From: Haliclona indistincta
Lineage: Eukaryota > Porifera > Demospongiae > Haplosclerida > Chalinidae
Assembly: GCA_964017065.1 (NCBI GenBank)
Contig: OZ024786.1
Coordinates: forward strand, 3,224,369 to 3,288,368
DNA length: 64,000 nt
Direction: 5' to 3'
Shown: one piece after another, positions 55,195 through 64,000 of the stretch
Numbering within the stretch: the stretch's first letter is position 1
Layout of the letters: each line of letters starts with the position of its first letter
Notes under the pieces: model-generated
The model's input: the letters and a program-made list of their open reading frames with translations, nothing else
Database searches by the model: none
Told to the model about the DNA's origin: nothing
Translations under genes and position numbers: made by a program

Positions 55195-56052
55195 TTTGAT
55201 GATGTTTAGCAGTATCAGCTGGAGAAATTGAATACTCTAGAGCATATTGAAGCTGTTGAATCTGCCAATGCATTCTTCTCTTCCTGTTCATTCATTTCAG
55301 TCATGAATGCAGGTTGCAAGAATGCATGCCATTAAATGACGTTCTTGTTAAAAAAATGTCTGCCTTGCTGAACTCAAAACTGTGTCTACTGAACTTCATG
55401 TAGTATAAATAAATCAGTTGGAAATTTTGGGAGAACATTACTTTTGCTATTAAAATGTCCAAATACTTTTTTATTAAAATTAACAGTCTGTTTGCTGACT
55501 CAGCACTCCTTAGAATCTATTGTGAGTGACAGCATTGATTTCCAGTTCTTGTTTAAAATATCTGCTTTTCTGAATATTCTGTGTCTACTGAAGGAGTTAG
55601 AGGACACCACAGAAGTTGTTGATTGTTGCATGTTATAAGTTTACTGCTGACCGAAAATTAAGGCAAGAACCAAATACATATGAGTAAATGAAATATATGT
55701 GTAAATGAAACACTCGTCTAATATTACACATATACCGGCAGTTTGCTTGTTATAATCAAATGACAACATGTGACCCTAATCTTGCTCATGGAGCTGATCA
55801 CAGCTTACAAAGTGAGAGAGGATCAACACCTCTAATGTGCGCTTGTTTAAAAAGGATGACTGGTCAATGGATCCCACAATTCTTATTATACTTTTGTCAG
55901 CTGGTGATGATCGCAAAATTTTACAGCTCTAATTTATGCCGCTGCATAATTTTATAATAATGGCTACAACAAAGGTACAAATGTTTTGCTAAATGCTGGA
56001 GCAGACATGAATATTCAGACCACAATCGGATCAACTGCTCTCCATAAAGTGT
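55195..56052. pseudogene. Ankyrin-repeat gene remnant A, rearranged by inversion
   Basis: About 55760-56052 (plus) reads as degraded ankyrin repeats (NVLLNAGADMNIQTTIGSTA, LHK) with stops and an R2 insertion at the end. About 55345-55640 (plus) matches the N-terminal part of remnant B (LEDTTEVVD). 55195-55320 matches 61035-61135 and is the opposite, minus-strand C-terminal end. The order fits remnant B after inversion of one internal block. Confidence 0.65.
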
Positions 56053-56222
56053 TACTATGCCTCGGTGGGCGGAGCCACGGGGCATACAGCAGTCGTGTTG
56101 TGTATTAGGGAGGCACGGTAGTGCCTCTCTATGTAGGGTTGAACGGAAAAACAAGATGGCGGCTACATACAATGCATTAGCGTTCAAACGCTGATATTTC
56201 GCCTGGTGATGAATTTTATACA
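56053..56222 (+). mobile_element. R2 hairpin fragment followed by M1 fragment
   Basis: 56053-56085 is the R2 terminal hairpin in reverse (ATGCCTCGGTGGGCGG). 56104-56222 is the first 119 bp of M1, beginning with its palindrome and stopping abruptly at GAATTTTATAC. Confidence 0.8.
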
Positions 56223-56779
56223 TGGTTTCAAAAGTAGTTATTAACTTATTAATTCAACCGGCAAATTGGGCGGTACGTAATTCACGTGTAAGTTACGCCC
56301 ATATTTTTGTGGGCAAGCTGTCAGTTCTACCAGACTTTTGTCTTTGTATCAAAAATAATATACTTGTTAAACAGCTAGATGAACTCTTAGAAACAACCGA
56401 CAGGAGAGTTTGACCAAATCGCTGATGCTTATATTCAGCATGCATATCTGAATAGAAGAATAGAAGCAAGTTTATTCTCACAGCTAAAATGTTGCAGAGG
56501 AGAAGCTGAGGATTGGAAGCCAAAAGGAGATCCAGATGAGAAAGAGTGAAAGTATACATGTGTAGCTGTCTTTTCACAGCATTCAACATGCATGCGTTTG
56601 GACTCCCAGAGTGAAGTTCGTAACAAGCAATAATACTGCATCACTAATAGGGGTATGTCAGTCTGCGCTTATAGTCTCTGCACAATTGTTCATAAAAACT
56701 ACAAATTGACTCACAAGGAGAACTACTAAAAATTGATAAGGGTAAGGAATATCCTACGTACTTGCATGCATCAGAACAA

Positions 56780-59700
56780 TTAAGGTTCAAATTGTTCTTT
56801 GCCATCCTCTGATGAATCCTGATCTATTAGTGATTCTTGATTCACAGACAGTTTTATATGAGACCTCAATGGCCATCCCACGAGCACCATTATGACAGCA
56901 AGTAGTACCGTGGTTATCCAACTAAATATCTGCAGAAAATAATTATTATTAAGCAAAGACATGATAACAAAAATTTGAGGCAAGCCTTAGCAGGCATTTA
57001 ACAAGGAAATTTTATTTGGGTTGGTCGCTTGAACATGCAAATTGAATTCAATCAATAAACCGTAGCACACAAGCATGTATTTGGCCTTGGAGTGAGGAAA
57101 TCAGTCTTCAGAAGCAAGACAGAGAGTTCAGCCATCATTTTCCTGTGCATGCAGAACAAAACCAATGTATTAACCCTTTAAATACTAATATCTTGCTGGA
57201 ATTTTAATGCTGACCAGGTCTCTCGCAAATATCACATGTGTCTTTTACGCGAATTTGCGTCCTTAGCTGCAATTGGTCACACTCATGTCGATCAAGATGC
57301 TCCTCCCACTTCGGAAGTGAACCCAATAAAGTGCAGCGACCATGTCAAAATTTTCTCAAAGTTAGTGCTTTGGGGTTGGCTAATGAAAAGTACGTACATA
57401 TAGCAGTGGTTTAAGTGAGTGCAAAATGTAGCCCAGATCATGGAGAATGTGGTTTTCCAAGTGTCCTTAAGCCGTAAAATGTTCCTATTTTCCCGACAGC
57501 CATTTTGTTTGTCTTAAAATATTGTGAAATTTGCACTGAAGCCATAGAAAATGCAGGATGCAAATACTTTTAGCACAGGGGTCGCAGAAAACTACTGGAT
57601 TTTCTACGGTATTTTTATTCTTCAATTTCCCTTAATAATATTATTTTGATAAAGCTATGGTGTCTGAAGTATGTATGTCGCCAAATGGCGACAATAGGGC
57701 TTAGTGGCTTAAAGGGTTAACTCTTTAGTGACTGAATTATTTTGACGAAAATTCGGCTTGCTCTAAACTGACAGTTTGTCTTGCGATTTCTACAACATGC
57801 AGTACGCTAGCTGTTCCAAACTAGCACTGTTTTTTCCTGGCATGTCAAAGTTTACGACCATGTACTAAACTCTGAGTTGGCCACTCCCAATTCGGAACTG
57901 AAGCCGCTTAAGTGCTGCGACCTCGTCATTTTTCAGCCAATTTTGGTCTTCGTTTAGCCCTGGTGACTGATACAAAAACCTGGTGGTGTCCAGGTGAGCA
58001 AACAGCATAGTTTAGACCATATTCTATGCCCAAGTATGCATTTCCGGGCATCCTGAAGCCCCAAAAATGCCGAAAGCGGCGAGGGGCTCTGCCCCTTCGA
58101 ACCCCGGGTTAAAGGGGGGACACCCCCCTTTAAAAATCCCCCCGTTCTATATATTTTAGTGGGGAGGGCGCGGCGAAAAACAGGTGATTTTTTCAGGTAA
58201 AGTTAGCTTTTGCAATTAAACTTTATTTGACCTTTCTAGAGCACTTTTCCCACTATTTATGACGTCTACAGTAGGTGGAGTCAATTATGACGGCTAAATC
58301 CGCTATAGGCCTTAAAGGGTTAACGTTCATTATTGTTAACGTGGTAATAATTATAATGAACGCTGTGTATTATGTTTTTTCACCTAGAAAAAACATAATA
58401 GTTACATAGCTTTCACTATCACTTTGTGCTTGGATATCAATACTTCAATGAAAATTAATGCAAACTGAGCATACAATGCCAATGCTTACTGCATGGTTTT
58501 CATGAGCACTACGATAATAGTCTTGGATCAAATAAAAATGATGCAGAACATTTCACATGCATGCAAAGTAAGTTGTGAAGTCATGAACTCACAGCTGATG
58601 TAAGCATTATTCCAATATAGGATGTTTCTGTATTTGAAGGCAACAAAAGATCTGAGCATCTCCTGTAAAATGCAAGTAACAAATCAGCTGCACCATGATG
58701 GTGCAGACGCCAGTGCCAGTGCATAGTATACTACAATAGCACTAGCACTTGAAATAAATGCCACACTGACAGTGAACTAGCTAGCTATAGTGTATTGGCT
58801 GTATCAAGACAAAGTCAATGCACTGTCGCCTGAAACGCACACGTGTATTTATTTATGTGCATGCGCCTTCAGTGTGACCCAGGCCTAATATTCTAGACCT
58901 GGGTATGAACGAGGCTATTACATATAATAATATCAAGTATATAGTGCATGGAAAGCATTTACTGCCAAATAGTGTTTCTCAAAAATCCGCTTTTGTAATT
59001 ATAATATGGAATGGTTAATTCTTCCACTCACGACGATTCTAGTTTTTTAGGGCTCTCTCGCTATACTCAGTTTATAGGACTCTGGGGCTATAGCTATTTT
59101 TCAGTCAAATTTGGTATAGGCAACTTTATACACAAGAAATAGTATACAGCTTAGTAGTTGTATAGCTTCTTGTACTCACTCCCTATTTAAAGTAGCAGTT
59201 GGCAGGTTCTACATGTTGACAACACTTTAATAATTGTACTTTTTTGAAGTAAACAAGGGTTAGGTGAGTAGAATAGTGTGGCAATGCATACAATGTGAAT
59301 GGACCGCTTTCTATATAATATGAGTACTGTAACTGTACAGAGGTTTTAATAAACCTATATGTAGCAAGAAAGATTTGAGAGTCAGACACAAATCTGTTAA
59401 TTCACAAGACAGTTTTCAATGGTTTCATCCAGGTCTCAAACACAACATGTATAGCTACCAGAAACCAAGCAATTAGTACAAAAGGTTGATCTCCCAGAGT
59501 TTATGAGTCTTGGAAAAGTCATGAATAATCATGGCAACCACTGTAATATACTATAGTCTTTAATACACCCTCACTATAACTTATTCCTTGTGGCTCCGCC
59601 CATACTGAGGCATAGCAATTTTAGTTGTAGTGTAGCTAGTGTTTACTCACAACAGCTTTTCCTTTTTCCTTGCAACCAATTGGTTGCAAATAATATATGT

Positions 59701-60247
59701 TACTATAATATTACTATACAAGTTTGTACGTGCATAACTCACAATCCAGTCAATGAGACACATGTACGGCCAACTCCAGCAGATATGATTATACTGACAC
59801 AGAACATCAAGATCAGTGATACAAGCACAGCTGAACCTCTCAGCAGAATGACAATAAGATGACTGTATAATGAAGATAAAAAAGTCAATTATTATTAAGC
59901 ATCATGCAAAAGGCTGTGACTTACTCCGTGAAAGCAAATGTAAAGCATACAGCAAGAAGACTTTCTATCAGCAAAATCAACATTATCAAGAACACAATGG
60001 TAGAACCACCGACAACATAATGGCAAATACTGGGATCGGAGCTTCTTAATGTCCTAGTAACAAATAAAGAGCATACGTCCGTTCCATAATACGAGTTGAT
60101 TTCGTTGGTTTTTCCGGCAAAAAGACTGAGACAAAGTATGGTAGTGATCATAACGATGCCGAGCAGACCACACAAGATACCACGACGTCGTTTTAGTTGC
60201 GTGGGGTTGATCTTGATTTCGATTACTGGATCTTGCTGTGCCGACAT
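56780..60247 (-). CDS. TMEM179-like four-transmembrane protein B
   Basis: Four exons: 59925-60247, 59743-59862, 58593-58662, 56780-56929, giving 220 aa. Intron positions and phases are identical to paralog A. Near-identical around TM1 (RRRGILCGLLGIVMIT), TM2 and TM3; the first extracellular loop is about 11 residues shorter, the end of exon 2 differs, and the C-terminus reads EDGKEQFEP instead of EDKEKYEL. Frame intact throughout, so probably functional. Intron 3 carries two M2-type elements. Confidence 0.72.
57170..57720. mobile_element. M2 element, 551 bp
   Basis: TTAACCCTTTAA to TTAAAGGGTTAA, similar along its length to 29262-29865. Intron 3 of TMEM179-like B. Confidence 0.85.
57717..58323. 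mobile_element. M2-related element, back to back with the previous one
   Basis: Starts TTAACTCTTTAGTGAC and ends CCTTAAAGGGTTAA; shares ends and a diverged interior with M2. The inner part 58080-58250 (GAGGGGCTCTGCCCC..., a C-run, TATATTTTAGTGGGGAGGG) is matched by 48205-48330 in the same intron of paralog A, so part of it predates the duplication. Confidence 0.6.
59582..59617 (+). mobile_element. Degenerate R2 terminal hairpin
   Basis: TTCCTTGTGGCTCCGCCCAT followed by ACTGAGGCATAG: the R2 end with several substitutions, in intron 2 of TMEM179-like B. Confidence 0.65.
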
Positions 60248-61027
60248 TGCGAAAGTACAGTGTTAGTTGTGCGCGGCTTGGGTTTGGCTTGCTATACAAC
60301 TGAAAGACTGATAGTGACCTTTCTCTTCAGTGGGGACTCAGAGAGCAGCAGCAGGACTAGTCGAGCGAGCATACAAATACCAATGCAAATGTGTGTACGT
60401 GTCTTGAATTAGTAGACCGCAAAAACACAACACGTGCACCCAAGACATGAATATTGTTTATTATCAGAAAGGAATGAAAGGTGATTCAATCTTTCTCCTA
60501 TGTGTATTCCCAACATCGTATTCTGTAGATTTATAGCTTTCATTGTACATCACAGTGTACCTTACAGTAACTGCAACAGGTTTAAATTTGTGCATGAATA
60601 ATCATGTTTGTAATAATAATAATTATTATAATAATAATTATTATTATTAATTTTCAATTCTTACAATGAATTTTATCTAGCTGGCTTAATGTTCACATCG
60701 CAATTTGATGCACTAAACAGTATAGCTCCTTAGGACTGTGTCATTGTTGAGACAGTCTATTAACAACTTACATTACTGAGAATGAATAATCATTTTCACA
60801 TCCAGTGTGCTTAGTTGAAATAACAATTAACAACAGGGTGTATAGGATAATCTGAAACAGAAGAAAATCTGTTCGGAGAATGAATTCAAAACTGGGATTT
60901 ATATTACACACATTAGGCAGAAAATGTGAAGGATCTTATAGTTATCAGGAAGGGTATCTTCATTGTCGCTTGATCCAACTTTGAACTTTTCTTGTTCGTC
61001 GTCAGCTGACGATTTTTAGTAGTATCG
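60248..61027. other. Upstream flank of TMEM179-like B
   Basis: Should hold the promoter of TMEM179-like B. 60470-60740 matches parts of 53280-53380 and 54560-54640 upstream of paralog A, which is interrupted there by the element at 53903. No gene seen. Confidence 0.55.
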
Positions 61028-61499
61028 ATCAGCTTGAGAAATTGAATACTCTGGAGCACAATTATTGAAGCTGTTGAAAAGCTGCCAATGCATTCTCCTC
61101 TTCCTCTTCATTCATTTTGATCATGAATGCAGGTTGCAATGGTTGTTATCAAGCCTCTATTGTCTATATTGCTACCATGCCTCTATTGTCAAGCATTGGC
61201 ACCTGACCTGAAATAGCAGAGAATCCACTGTTCGAAGCTTTATGAAGAGCAGTTGACCCGATTGTGGTCTGGATATTCACGTCTGTTCCTGCATTTAGCA
61301 GAACTTTTGTACCTTCCTAGTATCTATATGCAGAAGCATAAATTAGAGGTGTGAATTTTCCGTCAATCAAAAATTTGGATCAGCACCAGCTGAAAAAAAA
61401 CAAGTATGAAGGGATCTATTGACCTGGCATCTTCTTCACTTTTTAATCACCATGTGAAAGATTAGGCTCACATTTTTGGTCATTTGATTGGAAGAAACA

Positions 61500-61605
61500 A
61501 ACTTTCGGTAAGTAGACATACCGAAAGTTTGTTTCAGTATGTCTATTTACGGTAAATAGACATACTGAAAGTCTGTTTCGGTATGTCAACAAATGGTAAA
61601 TGGAC
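61500..61605. repeat. Short palindromic cluster
   Basis: GAAACAAACTTTCGGTA and its mirror TACCGAAAGTTTGTTTC are followed by TATGTCTATTTAC, GTAAATAGACATA and further diverged copies, giving overlapping hairpins immediately left of the M1 insertion. Confidence 0.8.
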
Positions 61606-61627
61606 ATATACACACCTAACATAATTA

Positions 61628-61890
61628 TTAGGGAGACACGGTAGTGTCTCCCTATGTAGGGTTGAACGAGAAAACAAGATGGCGGCTACATACATGTATT
61701 AGCGTTCAAACGCTGATATTTCGCCTGGTAATGAATTTTATACGTCCAAAGACACTTAAATCTGCTATCTGGCGTTGCCCCATCTTACAGTAGCAAGGAG
61801 ATTGCTCGAGATTGTTACTAAAGTGACGAACCTGGAAACGGTGAAAATCGAGTTTCGTCATCTTCGTTTTCTTCTTTCTTTCTTCTTTCT

Positions 61891-61925
<35 letters not shown>

Positions 61926-62873
61926 CTCGCCTAGCACCTTTACGTGAGCAGTGCCGAGACCAAAACACCCACGAACAGTCGTGAAATTCTCCTGGCATGT
62001 GCCTTTTGAACTTAGTTTTTAGCGAAACGGCGATATAAATTCCGCGATTTCTCGATCGTGATCAAATGTCAGCTAAGTGTTAGACGCCATTAATAATTAC
62101 AGTGATTGCGCAATACGCACGTGACCAAGCTGTGGTTAGCGCACGTGACCAAGCACAAGCTTGAGTATCGCCACGCCGTATAGATCACGGAGAACACATA
62201 TTTGTCTGGAGTCTTCGAAGAACGGTAAGCTAGCAAGCGCAGAATCACCATTCTACCTTGCCAGATAATTATAACCACCGTAAACAAGTGTGGGCGGGGC
62301 TCGTATGCACTGTATTCATGCATGCGTAGGCGAGCTGATATCTACAGCATAACGCTACAAGTTTAAAATTGTTAATAATAAAGAAAAGCCATCAACAACA
62401 GGAAAACCAAACCAATGGTGGAAACAAAGATGGCACAGTAATTGCATGATATTGGACTGTACTTCACTGAAAAAGAAAAAAGGACACAAACAAGAAATTA
62501 AAAAGATTTCTATCGAAATCAAAAGGATGTAGGGTTGTGAAATCTACCACTGGTCAACAATGTAAACTAACAAGGAACAAGCATGGAATGGTAACATGAT
62601 TGACTTGCTAACAGACCATAGATCCCTACATCAGTGGCTGTACATAAGCTGTCACAAGCTGAATGCACGTCAGGTGTCAGTCAACAGCAACAAGCTAAGC
62701 TGAACTAGCTATAGTCAACTACAACAGCCACTGATGTAGGGATCTATGGTCTGTTAGCAAGTCAATCATGTTACCATTCCATGCTTGTTCCTTGTTAGTT
62801 TACATTGTTGACCAGTGGTAGATTTCACAACCCTACATCCTTTTGATTTCGATAGAAATCTTTTTAATTTCTT
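61628..62873 (+). mobile_element. M1 element, full length reference copy
   Basis: Begins with the palindrome AGGGAGACAC-ggta-GTGTCTCCCT, then GGGTTGAACGAGAAAACAAG and ATGGCGGCTAC, a body with a TTTC microsatellite (61868-61922), and ends in the large inverted repeat (arms about 62490-62640 and 62725-62873). No recognisable protein is encoded. It sits inside ankyrin remnant B. Confidence 0.88.
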
Positions 62874-63184
62874 TAATAATCAACAACGTCTGTGGTGTCC
62901 TCCAACTCCCAGAAGTTCAGTGTACTCAACAAAGCAGACATTTTTAAAACAATTAAGAAATGGAAATTTACGATGTCACAATAGATTCTGAGGAGTGCTG
63001 AGTCAGCAAACAAACTATTATTTTAATGAAAAGTTATTTGAAAGCAAAAGTATCGTTCTCTCAAAATTCACAACTGTATTATATCAAAATTAATACTTAG
63101 TCTATATGTATGTTCACTATAATTGCATGCACTACATTGAAAACCAATCCCTTTCAAATTTGCGTCACAACTGTGTTTTCTGTG

Positions 63185-64000
63185 CTATTTAGACAGCCTT
63201 TTCTGCACCTCAGAAATGAGGTCATCCAACTTGATGAACTCCTGTAAAACAATAATGAATCAGGAGATAAAGTTGAATGTATATTTACACCTCTTTCTGT
63301 GTCTTAACATCACGGACTTTTACTCCACCATTTTTCATCTCCCCATCACCAACTACCACCATGAGGGGTATAGCCTGCTGTTCGCAGTATTGCACTTGAG
63401 TAAGGAACTTGGGATCTTTCTTCAACATCATCTCAGCCTTTTAAACAGTATTATTAGTAGCACAATATAATTATGGCTCATTAACCTTGATGCCGGACTT
63501 CCACAGGAGACTGCAAACCTTCATTCTTTCTTCCAAAAGTCCTTTCTGAGCAGAGCTTACCATCACTTGAGTCTCCACTGTTCTAACATCACCTAATTCA
63601 CCAGCCTGTATTGTTATAAAGTATAGACTATAATAATTATATAATTCAGGAATTTTGCTATTTTATACCTTTGCTTTGGCTTCCATAATAGAGAAGATTC
63701 GTTCTATTCCTACACTGAATCCAATGCAAGGAACCTGAACAAATTTAAATGCGTATCTTACATTGTTGCTTTACCTTTTACTATCTGCCATAACTAACCT
63801 GAGGACCTTTTGGGTCAAACATTCCTACCAATCCATCATAACGTCCTCCACCAGACACTGACCCCACATTTGTAGCGTCGCCGCCATCTCCTGTATAAAT
63901 TGCAGACAGGATAAGTAGTCTGCATCTTCAGTGTTAAGTTGAATGCAACACCTGTCAACACAGCTTCAAAAATGACTCCTGTGTAGTAATCAAGTCCTCG
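63185..64000 (-). CDS. HARS: Histidyl-tRNA synthetase, 3' part
   Basis: Six exons visible on the minus strand: 63952-64000 (continues beyond the window), 63799-63890, 63669-63734, 63486-63605, 63291-63437, 63185-63241, all phase-consistent, encoding the last 176 aa. The catalytic domain end shows [14 protein letters not shown] (the second histidyl motif), [13 protein letters not shown] and [13 protein letters not shown] (class II motif 3 region). The anticodon-binding domain follows ([40 protein letters not shown]), ending EVQKRLSK. No C-terminal KDEL-like or other extension. It charges tRNA-His in the cytosol and/or mitochondria. Confidence 0.96.

Larger units (their letters stand above)
61028..63100 (-). 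pseudogene. Ankyrin-repeat gene remnant B
   Basis: On the minus strand, about 62880-63050 gives LEDTTDVVD-type sequence, then, beyond the M1 insertion, about 61200-61400 gives two ankyrin repeats (KVLLNAGTDVNIQTTIGSTA, LHKASNSG) with a frameshift and an in-frame stop, and 61035-61135 gives an acidic C-terminal part (MNEEEEENALAAFQQLQ). No intact frame spans it. Confidence 0.65.

Overview
The window is intron-rich animal DNA, AT-rich and crowded with short non-autonomous transposons. The gene content (SRCR-domain receptors, ANK-Roc-COR-Death protein, AIG1/GIMAP-type GTPases, CD36-family receptors) suggests an invertebrate with an expanded innate-immune repertoire. A sponge is my best guess from gene content; the sequence does not prove it. 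Gene models were built by hand from splice sites and phase-consistent exon joins, without transcript evidence.

Layout. 1-2.5 kb: partial secreted DNA/RNA non-specific endonuclease (minus, runs off the left edge). 3.4-19.5 kb: two head-to-head CD36/LIMP2-family genes with nearly identical intron positions. 20.1-21.4 kb: intronless L-fuconate dehydratase (ENOSF1-like). 21.6-46.6 kb: an immune-like cluster of three intronless AIG1-type GTPases with a shared C-terminal Cys-rich module, two two-SRCR transmembrane receptors, one SRCR pseudogene and an ANK-Roc-COR-Death gene. GTPase 1 lies next to the SRCR pseudogene, GTPase 2 next to receptor B, and GTPase 3 sits antisense inside intron 1 of receptor C. 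48-63 kb: a tandem duplication of a TMEM179-like four-transmembrane gene plus ankyrin-repeat pseudogene remnants, one copy rearranged by an inversion. 63.2-64 kb: 3' end of histidyl-tRNA synthetase (minus, runs off the right edge).

Repeats fill most large introns. At least four non-autonomous families recur: M1 (about 1.25 kb, a small palindrome at one end and a large inverted repeat at the other), R2 (hairpin-ended, ATGCCTCGGTGG ends), M2 (TTAACCCTTTAA terminal inverted repeats) and several single-copy TIR elements. Intron 3 of receptor C holds a three-level nest of these. Bases 30001-30200 are an assembly gap that probably hides upstream ankyrin exons of the Roco gene.

If the three GTPase/receptor pairings are functional, the cluster would combine surface recognition (SRCR), cytosolic GTPases and a death-domain Roco scaffold; that link is inference from proximity and duplication history.
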